Shown: positions 26,101 to 33,806 of the stretch, one piece after another
How positions within the stretch are numbered: the first letter of the stretch is position 1
How the letters are laid out: each line of letters opens with the position of its first letter
NCBI GenBank assembly: GCA_016933115.1
Contig: JAFGBL010000170.1
Span: forward strand, 1-33,885
DNA length: 33,885 bases
DNA from: Bacteroidales bacterium
GTDB taxonomy: Bacteria > Bacteroidota > Bacteroidia > Bacteroidales > JAADJA01
Direction: 5' to 3'
Notes under the pieces: model-generated
Databases searched by the model: none
Told to the model about the DNA's origin: nothing
The model's input: the letters and a program-made list of their open reading frames with translations, nothing else
Made by a program: the position numbers and the translations under genes

Positions 26101-28293
26101 TGGGGCGGAACCTCCTCTATGAAATATTGCATTGTTGAAAAGGGTAATCAATATAATATTTATTGCGAAGGCTCAGCTCAACCCACTTTGGAAAACTGTA
26201 CCATCAGGCTTTCAGCAACTGACGGATTGAGGGAATATAATTCAAATCCACCCATATCAAGCTGTTCATTCGAAAATAACGGGGCTTATCCGATCAACTA
26301 TACCGACTGGACCTGTAATTCACTGCTCACAGGGAACAGCTATTCCGGAAACAATCCAAATTACATTGCGCTATCAGGGGGTGAATATAATGCTGACAGA
26401 ACTGTATACAATGATGGTATCCCCTATAGGGTTCTTGGAAATATTGTCATGGTATTGTATTCCAGTCATTCAAGATTAACTGTTGAACCTGGAGTTACCC
26501 TTGCATTTAATCCTGGTATTAAGTTGCAATTGGGATATTCCAGTAATGGTGGTGACCTTTGGGCTGAAGGGACAAGCACTGAAAGAATTGTCTTCAAACC
26601 CTATAATGATGCAATCGGTGGCTGGGATGGAATTTATTTTACGAATTACAATGATAACTGGGGTGGAACTTCTTCCATGAAGTATTGTAATGTTGAGAAA
26701 GCTGCAAATTATAATATCCTTGTTGAAAGTTCGGGACAACCATTTATAGAGAATTGCATTATTACAGAATCTGCGGGTAATGGATTATTTTTGAATAATT
26801 CAACACTTACGATCCGAAATTGCACATTTGCCGATAACGGATCTTATGGTATCCAACTGGAAGGTTCAAGTGCACCGGTCATCGGGAACGATGCGCTTTA
26901 CACTTGTAACCTCTATGGGAACACTGGCTATGAAATTTATAACAATACTACCAACAACATCAATGCACGCTACAATTATTGGGGTACCGGTGATTCAACT
27001 ATGATCGCTTCGCGTATTTATGATAAATATGACAATACTGCAAAAGGGATCGTCTATTTCAACGACTTTGCCCAAATTCCCTCCATCCATGAACCCACCA
27101 TGACACTTGGAGGCGATGTTTGGTATGCCAATCCAGCCATGACACCTTTTGATGGAGCCACCCTCGAAATATTCGATTTCGGTTCGTCTTCTGTGGCTTC
27201 GACTACTACCAATGGGTTGGGTCATTATAATTTCGGAACCGTGACCTCAGGAAATTATACCATGGAGATCACACCGACAGAATCATTTCCGACCGGGCAG
27301 GTCAACAGTACCGATGCGCTGGCAATTCTTCAGCATTTTGTACAAATCACACCTTTGCAAAACATTTACCTGGCAGCCGCCGATGTGAACGCCAGTGCCA
27401 CTGTCAATGGAACAGATGCTCTGTTTGTACAAAAACGCTGGTCGGGAATGATCACTTCCTTTCCTGCAGGCGACTGGCTGTACAATACTACCAACCTGAC
27501 CATCATCGGAAACCAGGTTACCAACGACTTTGAAATGCTGGCTTTTGGTGATGTAAATGCATCGTTTACTCCTGCCAAGGATTGGAACGGTTCGGTAACA
27601 CTTTTACATGAAGGTACACAAATCATTCAATCTTTTATGCCTTTTGAATTGGTCGTTTCAGCTAAGGAACCGATTGAAACCGGAGCCATTTCCCTGGGGA
27701 TTTTCTATCCTGAAGAATACATGGAAATTACCGGAGCTGAATTACTAAATACAAATGGAGGTGCAATATTTACTGCCGAAAACGGGCTGTGCCGCATCGC
27801 CTGGGCCGACCTGAATGCAACCGCTTATGTTGCCGGCGATCAATTGCTGGTACTGAATTGCCAGGCCAAGGATCTGAGCGGAATGCAGGAACCTATTTTG
27901 GTTGGAGTTTATGAAAGCAGTGAGTTTGCAGATGCTTCAGCTCAGGCCATTGAAAATGTGACCCTCACCGCTCCCGAACTGACTACCCTTTCCGTTGGTA
28001 TGGATCAGAAAGTTATGGAAGGATTGTGGTTAAGCACCAATTATCCCAATCCGTTCAATAAAGCTACGAAGATAAGTTATGCAGTTCCGGCAAATGGAAA
28101 AGTCAAATTGACCGTGGTTGACCTGTTGGGGAATATCATAAGCGAATTGGTTAACGAAAATCAATCGCAAGGTGAATATTCAGTGGAATTCAGGGCTGAA
28201 GGCCTCGAACCCGGTATTTACATCTACAAACTTGAATTCAAAAACGCTGAAAACAATGTTCAACTGGTGAATAAAATGAGTGTAACACGTTAA
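23137..28293 (+). CDS. Giant secreted Kelch / beta-helix protein with dockerin-like, cohesin-like and type A CTD domains
   Basis: 1718 aa. A signal peptide with a long basic start ends near DANAQ (residue 35). Residues 60-420 are Kelch-like repeats (YVVGGYND, VYVLGGRDD, VYVLGGFVN) forming a propeller. Residues 480-1310 are a right-handed beta-helix with three 186-residue internal repeats. Residues 1325-1385 look like a carboxypeptidase-regulatory/SdrD-type domain. Residues 1387-1480 carry dockerin-like segments (GQVNSTDALAILQHF and DVNASATVNGTDALF). Residues 1502-1620 are cohesin-like (GAISLGIFYPEEYMEI). Residues 1629-1718 are a T9SS type A CTD (STNYPNPFNKATKISY to NKMSVTR). It should be exported by T9SS and attached to the surface. 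Polysaccharide binding or cleavage is possible for the helix, but I see no lyase motif. The next gene starts 11 bp on. Confidence 0.92.
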   Translation: MKDILQVRVNRRVKNILFTVFTIVFWINCFDANAQVSFTQTLNADFYKGAYNDLIVYGDNVYLPYQATDVGTWLTTTVLPQTLMGQKAATWNNRYVYVVGGYNDLTYSTAVYRATLNTSGISSWTTLNPLPVGLRDHAVVIGTNTVYVLGGRDDSDIYDEIYYATINTDGSIGAWQASSVSLPVALWGHTAVYCNGYVYVAGGANTLSPTAARNNVYYAKVLADNSLSAFTATTNLPATRNGHSMVNHAGKVYVLGGFVNTTGVKQNTVYSATSNVSGSLSSWSTLTALPIAVSNHSSVIINGLITLLGGESGGTLSNSVYYADVNAAPLVWNLASNVMYDRTKDGAAFTRDGWIGFCGGENLSGTPIWNTRYANLTLSSNYEKNGLFISNPFYELGAEREITELTFITGNPAVSNSQIAYRTAGDDLIWGNWTTPTSTSPISVGFTDHYLQYKVIFTGDGLVTPTFSEMNLWTPGTELSGNLNALTSITLANSPYWVTGDVSFTSGTHTFEAGVVWNFLPETGLTVGQANVVCNGTSGNPVQFIGYTNDDGLWDGFYFDPNSDNGVSSQFNYVVIANGGFGSNNANLYCNSSNEPFLNHCTIRNADGNGIRLNNAQINVEFSTIEDNSENGVYLENSNPTFVSCDINNNAAAGVHFTSNTSEPTYSNTIIQNNLYGLHYPSPNYTIYPPNGDPTLTNNTYNGIAIDGGDVTSSNKVWNSIIYDYILLGTVRIVQYSSYVRLTIEPGNTIKALEGVQIQIGMGSNGGELYAIGTADSLITFTSHDGLSGGWDGIWFTQYASGWGGVSVMDYCVVEKGNDYNMYSLSTVQPTMNHSIIRDALVDGLRNASSTHIIQNTQFLNNGRYPYYLLDPGANPTHSGNTYTGNGINRIAVEGGEYGSDRSLTFDNIPYLVLNDIIIVLYSNHSRLTVDPGVIVEFAAGTQLRLGKSSNGGDLWAEGTSGNPITFRPYNGVAGGWEGIYFTQYNDNWGGTSSMKYCIVEKGNQYNIYCEGSAQPTLENCTIRLSATDGLREYNSNPPISSCSFENNGAYPINYTDWTCNSLLTGNSYSGNNPNYIALSGGEYNADRTVYNDGIPYRVLGNIVMVLYSSHSRLTVEPGVTLAFNPGIKLQLGYSSNGGDLWAEGTSTERIVFKPYNDAIGGWDGIYFTNYNDNWGGTSSMKYCNVEKAANYNILVESSGQPFIENCIITESAGNGLFLNNSTLTIRNCTFADNGSYGIQLEGSSAPVIGNDALYTCNLYGNTGYEIYNNTTNNINARYNYWGTGDSTMIASRIYDKYDNTAKGIVYFNDFAQIPSIHEPTMTLGGDVWYANPAMTPFDGATLEIFDFGSSSVASTTTNGLGHYNFGTVTSGNYTMEITPTESFPTGQVNSTDALAILQHFVQITPLQNIYLAAADVNASATVNGTDALFVQKRWSGMITSFPAGDWLYNTTNLTIIGNQVTNDFEMLAFGDVNASFTPAKDWNGSVTLLHEGTQIIQSFMPFELVVSAKEPIETGAISLGIFYPEEYMEITGAELLNTNGGAIFTAENGLCRIAWADLNATAYVAGDQLLVLNCQAKDLSGMQEPILVGVYESSEFADASAQAIENVTLTAPELTTLSVGMDQKVMEGLWLSTNYPNPFNKATKISYAVPANGKVKLTVVDLLGNIISELVNENQSQGEYSVEFRAEGLEPGIYIYKLEFKNAENNVQLVNKMSVTR
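25354..26800 (+). repeat. 558-bp repeat, two full copies and a third partial
   Basis: The segment encoding SNGG(D/E)L recurs at 25432-, 25990- and 26548-, that is, 558 bp (186 codons) apart both times. Approximate copies: 25354-25911, 25912-26469 and 26470 to about 26800. Copies 2 and 3 are closest (DLWAEGTS, NDNWGGTSSMKYC in both). The exact period shows in-frame expansion of the beta-helix. Confidence 0.8.
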
Positions 28294-28304
28294 AAAAAGG
28301 TATT

Positions 28305-31300
28305 ATGAAAACGAAAATTCCAACATTTTTCATAGCGCTTTTCATAATTGCCTGGCCTGTGTTGCTGCGAAGTCAGATCAATACCACAGCCGTGACAGTC
28401 TCCGACTGCCCGGGTGATATTGTGATTCCGATCAATGTGACAAACTGTAATAACGTTGGAGCCATCTCACTGGTGCTGCAGTACAATACATCAGTGATGA
28501 CTTTCCTGAATTTTGAAAATACAAATCCACAGCTTTCATCGGGAACACTCATTGTGAACCCATCGGGTAGTAGTTTACATATAGTTTGGTATTCAACTAC
28601 GGCTGCCAATGTAGGAAACGGAAAGCTGATGGACCTGCGTTTTTCGGGAATAACAGGCTCAAGTACTATGACGTGGGACACCCAAACACCAGGCAATTGT
28701 GAATACAGTGATATAGATGGGAATATCCTCCCCTCTTCTTATACCAATGGTACCGCAACGATTTACCAGGTACCTGAGGTTACAAGCCAACCGCAGGATC
28801 AGGCAGTGCTTGAATATTCAAATGCAGGTTTTCTAGTGGGAGCGATAGCAACCGGGATTGAATACCAGTGGTTTGCCAGCTCCAATGGTGGCATCGATTG
28901 GGTTGAACTATTCAACAGCAGTTTATATTCAGGGGTCAAAACGGCAAACCTGACGGTTTACAATGTTCAGCTCATTTATGATGGGTTTTTATATCGTTGC
29001 GAAATCAGCGGTACCTGCGAGCCGGTTGCCGTTTCAGATCCTGCCGAACTGATTGTGATTGAGCCGTTGATCACTTCTTTTAATGTAGATGAAGTTTGCC
29101 CGGGAACCATTTCCATTCCCATACTTACATCAAATTTCAATAATGTAGCGGCATTCTCGCTGGTGTTCAGTTACAACGAATCTGTGTTGAGTTTTTCAGG
29201 TTTTGAGGAATTGAATGCCTTGATCCCACCGGGCAATTTTGTTTGCAATGCATCGGGTGGAAAAGTGTATATGACCTGGTCATCGACCACTCCGGTTACT
29301 TTTTCCCTTCCCGATACTTCTTTGGTCGAAATCCTGTTTACTGGAATTACAGGAAGCAGCAGTCTGACCTGGGATACAGAAACGCTGGGTAGTTGTGAAT
29401 ATACGTATCTGAACAGTAACAAGATTGTCTCGGTTTTTGTCAACAATTCCTTCACCATTTACCAGACACCCCAGATCACTGTTCAGCCTGTGGATAAGCT
29501 GATCCCGGAAAATACCGCCACCAGCTTCAATGTATCGGCAATCGCCTCGGGAATCAATTACCAATGGCAGATCAGTACCAATGAAGGCGGTGACTGGGAT
29601 GATCTGAGCAATGGAGGAATTTACAGCGGAGTAACTTCAAGCCAGCTGAATATTAGCAACGCATCGTTGGGGATGAACGGATACTGGTATCGCTGCGTTG
29701 TAGGCGGCTACTGCACTCCGGATGCGGTTTCGGATCCGGGTGTTCTGTCCGTTTTGCCTAAAATCACTGCCATCGCTCCGACAGTTTCCGACTGTCCCGG
29801 GCCATTTGTTATTCCTATCGACATTACCCATTTTATCGATGTGGCTTCATTTTCATTGGCGCTCAATTATAATAACGCTGTTCTGACTTACAATGGATTC
29901 CAATCGCTGCATAGTAACCTGGCAGGCGGTAATTTCACAGCCAATGCTTCAGGCGGAAAGGTGTACATGACCTGGTCGTCTACCACACCTGTGACAATTG
30001 GAGATGATCAACTGGTTGAATTGCTTTTCACAGGAGCTATCGGGACATCAACCCTCACCTGGGACACACAAACACCGGGTTACTGCGAATTTGCCACCCT
30101 GGATGGTTTGATCATCTTTTCGAACTATACAAACGGCAATGTTACAGTTTACCAGCCGCCTGCCATTACGAGCCATCCCACAAATAAAACCGCTCCGGCA
30201 GGAACAGGTACATCTTTTTCAGTTTCTGCAACCGGAACCGGGTTGGATTACCAGTGGCAGGTAAGTACTAATAACGGACTAAACTGGACAAATTTGTTAA
30301 ACGGGGGTTCCTATTCAGGGGTCACCTCAACAACCCTGCAGATCAATCCTGTTTTATGGTCGATGGATCAAAACCTATACCGGTGCAGTGTTTCAGGAAC
30401 ATGCCCTCCGCAGGTTTATTCCAGCAATGCATTGCTGGATGTGATCCCTGAGGTGATCTATACTGTTGCCGGCCCCTTGAATAATTCATGTACCGGCAAT
30501 ATTACTGTACCTATCGGGGTTACGAATTGTTCAAATGTGAGCGCCATTTCACTTACACTTAACTATGATCCGGCCAAACTGACCTATGAAGGCTATGAAT
30601 CGGTAAATTCCGCATTATCCGGTGGAATGCAGATTATCTGCAATACCGGAACACAGATCAAATTCAGTTGGGTATCGGTGAGTCCTGCAAATATTGGTTC
30701 AGGAACGTTGGTCAAATATAAATTCAAAACCACAGCCGGAATTTCTACCGTATTGGACTGGGATGACCAAACACCGGGAAACTGCGAATACAGTGATCCG
30801 GACGGATATATCTATGTTACTTCGTTTACCAATGGAAATATTTCCACGGCTGCGAATGCGTTGGTTGTAGATGCCGGGGATGATAAATCCATTGCACCCG
30901 GAGGTTCTGTTCAACTGGATGGCTCTGCCACAGGAGGTGTTTCACCCTATGATATCCAATGGACTCCGGTCACGTGGCTATCCAATCCGGAAATATTAAC
31001 ACCTTTGGCCAATCCACCAGCCTCCACCAACTACCTGCTCACTGTAACGGACGATCTGGGATGCTCGGGATCAGACCAAATGACGGTAGAAGTAATTACT
31101 GCCGGGATTGACCTCAACTTGAAAGTTTTCCTGGAAGGGCCTTTTGAAACAAATGACATGCGGACCGACCTGAACATGCAGGATAAAATACCCTCATCAC
31201 AGCCATACAGTGCTCCACCCTGGAATTATTATGGTTCGGAAACCGTAACCTCAATCCCCGACCCTGAAATCGTCGATTGGATATTGGTTGAGTTGCGGGA

Positions 31301-31781
31301 AACATCAGGAAGTGCCTCTACTGCTACTTCAGCCACTATGGTTGGCAGACAGGCAGGATTTGTTTTCAGTGATGGGACAATATTATCGGAAGACGGTTCA
31401 AGCATGATGCATTTCGATATCTCGGTTACACAAAATCTTTATGCAGTTATCTGGCACCGGAATCATTTATCAATTATGTCATCCGGGCCATTGACACATA
31501 TTGGGCCAGTTTATTCATGGGATTTCACAACCGGTTCAGGACAGGCGCATGGAACCGCTGCCCAGAAACATCTGGGAGGAGGTTATTATGGAATGTACAC
31601 CGGCGATATCAATGCTGATGGTGAAGTTGAATCGACCGACATTTCTGTGACGTGGAAGAATCAGGCAGGAAAATCGGGCTATTACTCCGGGGATATCGAC
31701 ATGAATATTCAAGTCAATAACCAGGATAAAAACGGTCTTTGGTTTCCAAACCGGACGATACAAACACAGGTGCCGGATTAA
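28305..31781 (+). CDS. Secreted protein with four cohesin-like domains, Ig-like domains and shared C-terminal module
   Basis: 1158 aa with a signal peptide (FFIALFIIAWPVLLRSQ). The body is a repeat of about 230 residues: a cohesin-like domain (DCPGDIVIPINVTN, then VGAISLVLQYNTSVM, closing with LTWDTQTPGNCEY) and an Ig-like domain (YQWQVSTNNG, then YRCSVSG). There are four cohesin-like and three Ig-like domains. A PKD-like domain follows at about 855-932 (DAGDDKSIAPGGSVQLDGS). Residues 936-1158 are the shared module, ending TQVPD. Cohesins in clostridial scaffoldins bind dockerins; whether these do so is not known. It starts 11 bp after the 23137 gene with no promoter between, so the two are probably co-transcribed and may function together as a surface scaffold. 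Confidence 0.92.
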   Translation: MKTKIPTFFIALFIIAWPVLLRSQINTTAVTVSDCPGDIVIPINVTNCNNVGAISLVLQYNTSVMTFLNFENTNPQLSSGTLIVNPSGSSLHIVWYSTTAANVGNGKLMDLRFSGITGSSTMTWDTQTPGNCEYSDIDGNILPSSYTNGTATIYQVPEVTSQPQDQAVLEYSNAGFLVGAIATGIEYQWFASSNGGIDWVELFNSSLYSGVKTANLTVYNVQLIYDGFLYRCEISGTCEPVAVSDPAELIVIEPLITSFNVDEVCPGTISIPILTSNFNNVAAFSLVFSYNESVLSFSGFEELNALIPPGNFVCNASGGKVYMTWSSTTPVTFSLPDTSLVEILFTGITGSSSLTWDTETLGSCEYTYLNSNKIVSVFVNNSFTIYQTPQITVQPVDKLIPENTATSFNVSAIASGINYQWQISTNEGGDWDDLSNGGIYSGVTSSQLNISNASLGMNGYWYRCVVGGYCTPDAVSDPGVLSVLPKITAIAPTVSDCPGPFVIPIDITHFIDVASFSLALNYNNAVLTYNGFQSLHSNLAGGNFTANASGGKVYMTWSSTTPVTIGDDQLVELLFTGAIGTSTLTWDTQTPGYCEFATLDGLIIFSNYTNGNVTVYQPPAITSHPTNKTAPAGTGTSFSVSATGTGLDYQWQVSTNNGLNWTNLLNGGSYSGVTSTTLQINPVLWSMDQNLYRCSVSGTCPPQVYSSNALLDVIPEVIYTVAGPLNNSCTGNITVPIGVTNCSNVSAISLTLNYDPAKLTYEGYESVNSALSGGMQIICNTGTQIKFSWVSVSPANIGSGTLVKYKFKTTAGISTVLDWDDQTPGNCEYSDPDGYIYVTSFTNGNISTAANALVVDAGDDKSIAPGGSVQLDGSATGGVSPYDIQWTPVTWLSNPEILTPLANPPASTNYLLTVTDDLGCSGSDQMTVEVITAGIDLNLKVFLEGPFETNDMRTDLNMQDKIPSSQPYSAPPWNYYGSETVTSIPDPEIVDWILVELRETSGSASTATSATMVGRQAGFVFSDGTILSEDGSSMMHFDISVTQNLYAVIWHRNHLSIMSSGPLTHIGPVYSWDFTTGSGQAHGTAAQKHLGGGYYGMYTGDINADGEVESTDISVTWKNQAGKSGYYSGDIDMNIQVNNQDKNGLWFPNRTIQTQVPD
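28383..30850 (+). repeat. Four tandem cohesin-like units
   Basis: Units begin near 28383, 29073, 29763 and 30459, so the period is about 690-700 bp. Units 2 and 3 share the segments GNF-NASGGKVYMTWSSTTPVT. The fourth lacks a following Ig-like domain and ends at the PKD-like domain. Confidence 0.8.
31110..31781 (+). repeat. Shared C-terminal module, copy 5
   Basis: About 223 residues from DLNLKVFLEGPF to TQVPD. It has a good first loop (DINADGEVESTD) and a degenerate second loop (DIDMNIQVNNQD). It is on the same polypeptide as the cohesin-like domains, which matters for any docking model. Confidence 0.87.
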
Positions 31782-31805
31782 TTGAAAGTTCAGCATTTAA
31801 TAAAA

Positions 31806-31913
31806 TTAAATTAAGAAAGGAGGTAAAAAATAAACTGAAATTTGCAAAATCATACATTGCTCTTAAAACCAATTAGGGAAAGCACCTTGACATCTTCGCA
31901 AGTATATCCAAAA
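31806..31913 (+). ncRNA. Conserved intergenic element, copy 2 (candidate structured RNA)
   Basis: Block A (31806-31823, TTAAATTAAGAAAGGAGG) matches copy 1 at 17 of 18 bases. Block B (31891-31913) matches it at 21 of 23. The middle is longer here, so the blocks start 85 bp apart against 64 in copy 1, and it does not obviously fold the same way. Like copy 1, it follows a gene ending in the shared module and leads into an intrinsic terminator. Confidence 0.5.
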
Positions 31914-31940
31914 GTCCCGCCTTCGGCGGGACTTCTCTTT
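31912..31940 (+). terminator. Intrinsic terminator
   Basis: AAGTCCCGCC (31912-31921) and GGCGGGACTT (31925-31934) form a perfect 10-bp stem. The loop can also be read as a stable C(TTCG)G tetraloop. TCTCTTTATT follows. Confidence 0.85.
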
Positions 31941-32022
31941 ATTGTAAATTTCTCGTTTTCTTAATATCAGGGATTCAAATTTGAACTAATATTGCAACTC
32001 AATTCAGGTCGTAAAATATAAA

Positions 32023-33681
32023 ATGAAATTTTTCAGGTCGATCCCGGTACAACGGCACATCGTATTGATTTTATTGATATTGTTCCAGGGAATAGTTCAT
32101 GGGCAGGATACCCTGAATATAATGTATTATAACGTGTTAAATTATCCGGGAAGTACCTCCGCCCGTGTGAATTATTTCCGTATTATAAACCAATATCTTG
32201 AACCTGATATTATCGTAGCCACTGAAGTCCTGAGCGAGGCAGGTGTTTCCTTGTTGCTTGAAGACGGATTGAATGTTTACAATACTTCCCGTTACAGTGC
32301 AGCCCCATTCATCGATGGGCCCGATACCGATAATATGTTGTTCTATAACCATGAGAATTTTGGATTATATTCACAGGATACCATTCAAACCGCATTGCGG
32401 CTGATCAATGAGTATATCCTTTATTACAAAAGTGAGGGCCTTAACAATGGAAGCGACACGGTATTTCTCGTTTTCTATTCTGCCCACCTGAAAGCTGGCA
32501 CAACTACTGCCGATAAACAAAAAAGGTACGAAGAGGTGCAAAGGCTCAAGCAACATCTTTTAAGTTTATCCAATCCTAAAAATGTGATTTTTGGAGGCGA
32601 CCTAAACTTATATACCAGTAGTGAAGCGGCATACCAATCACTGATCAATGATCCTCCGGTCTTTTATGACCCGTTACCTGCCGGTACCTGGCATGATAAT
32701 TTCGATTTTACACCTTATCATACCCAAAGTCCAAGGACAGCTCAATTTGGTGGCGGTGCAACGGGAGGCATGGACGACCGGTTCGACTTTATCCTTTTTT
32801 CGGATGATCTGATCAACGGAACCTACAGGGCCTCATATGTTCCTAATTCGTGTTATGCCGTTGGTAATGATGGAAATCACCTGAACCTCTCCATTCTTGA
32901 TCCGCCTGCCATCACTTCCGTGCCCGATTCGGTTCTGATCGCCCTGTATAATATGTCGGATCATTTGCCGGTTCTTTGTAAAATAGCAATTCAAGATGCG
33001 CATCAACCTCAAGATTATGTCATGAATTTGAAAGTATTTTTGGAGGGCTCATTCAATATTTCCGATATGAAGACGGATTTAATTTCTGAAATTCCATTGG
33101 AACAACCCTATTCTGCGCAACCCTGGAATTATGCAGGTAGCGAAATGCTGGAATACATTCCTGAAAACATGGTCGACTGGGTGCTGGTTGAAGTGCGTGA
33201 TGCCACGGCTCCCGGATTGGCAAACGGAAATACAATGATCGCACGAAAAGCAGGATTGCTATTAAAAGACGGAACCATTACAACAGCGGATGGAAATGCA
33301 TCAATCAAATTCACCTTGCAACCTCAAAATAACCTTTACATCGCAATTTATCACCGGAATCATTTACCTGTATTATCGAACCTACCGTTGACCGAAATTG
33401 AGGGAACCTACTCCTATGATTTTACGAATGCAGCCGGCCATATTTTTGGTGGTATGTCGGCCTGTAAGGAGTTGGCAGAAAATATCTGGGGGATGATCGC
33501 AGGAGACGCAAGCTCAAATGGTACAATTGACCAAACCGACATTGAAAATATATGGTCAGTATATGCAGGCAAATCCGGTTACCTTTTCCCCGACCTAAAC
33601 CTGAACGGACAGGTTGATAACCTGGATAAAAACCAATTTATTATACCCAATTTAGATCAACATTCTTATATACCTGAATAG
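32023..33681 (+). CDS. Secreted endonuclease/exonuclease/phosphatase-family protein with shared C-terminal module
   Basis: 552 aa. The signal peptide ends near residue 27 (IVLILLILFQGIVHG). Residues 28-325 follow the EEP fold in order: MYYNVLNYPG (metal-binding Asn), PDIIVATEV (metal-binding Glu), FYSAHLKAGTT, FGGDLNLYTS (catalytic Asp-x-Asn), DDRFDFIL and the closing SDHLPVLCKI (Asp-His). All key residues are present, so the enzyme is probably an active Mg-dependent nuclease or phosphodiesterase. Residues 334-552 are the shared module, ending HSYIPE. Being secreted, it could use extracellular DNA or phosphate esters. A TAATATTG box at 31987-31994 is a possible promoter. Confidence 0.9.
   Translation: MKFFRSIPVQRHIVLILLILFQGIVHGQDTLNIMYYNVLNYPGSTSARVNYFRIINQYLEPDIIVATEVLSEAGVSLLLEDGLNVYNTSRYSAAPFIDGPDTDNMLFYNHENFGLYSQDTIQTALRLINEYILYYKSEGLNNGSDTVFLVFYSAHLKAGTTTADKQKRYEEVQRLKQHLLSLSNPKNVIFGGDLNLYTSSEAAYQSLINDPPVFYDPLPAGTWHDNFDFTPYHTQSPRTAQFGGGATGGMDDRFDFILFSDDLINGTYRASYVPNSCYAVGNDGNHLNLSILDPPAITSVPDSVLIALYNMSDHLPVLCKIAIQDAHQPQDYVMNLKVFLEGSFNISDMKTDLISEIPLEQPYSAQPWNYAGSEMLEYIPENMVDWVLVEVRDATAPGLANGNTMIARKAGLLLKDGTITTADGNASIKFTLQPQNNLYIAIYHRNHLPVLSNLPLTEIEGTYSYDFTNAAGHIFGGMSACKELAENIWGMIAGDASSNGTIDQTDIENIWSVYAGKSGYLFPDLNLNGQVDNLDKNQFIIPNLDQHSYIPE
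33022..33681 (+). repeat. Shared C-terminal module, copy 6
   Basis: About 219 residues from MNLKVFLEGSF to SYIPE. The first loop is changed (DASSNGTIDQTD), the second intact (DLNLNGQVDNLD), and the tryptophan after the second loop is replaced by Ile. Confidence 0.87.
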
Positions 33682-33775
33682 AAAATTAGCCCCTTCATTT
33701 GCTGGGTTGCATTTTCAAGAAAAAATATGAATGTTCCATCAATTTGTTTTTTTATAAACCTAAATTTTTAAACAT

Positions 33776-33806
33776 TTTAGGAGTAAACAGTTAATTAATA
33801 ATTTTG
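33776..33806 (+). promoter_or_regulatory. Putative promoter for a gene beyond the window
   Basis: TTTA at 33776-33779, 19 bp, then TAATTTTG at 33799-33806, an exact TAnnTTTG match. The remaining 204 bp after 33681 are AT-rich and hold nothing else I can name. Confidence 0.4.

Noticed and set aside
25354-26800. Regular repeats as a CRISPR array
   Set aside because: The units are 558 bp, in frame and coding, with no short identical repeats or spacers.
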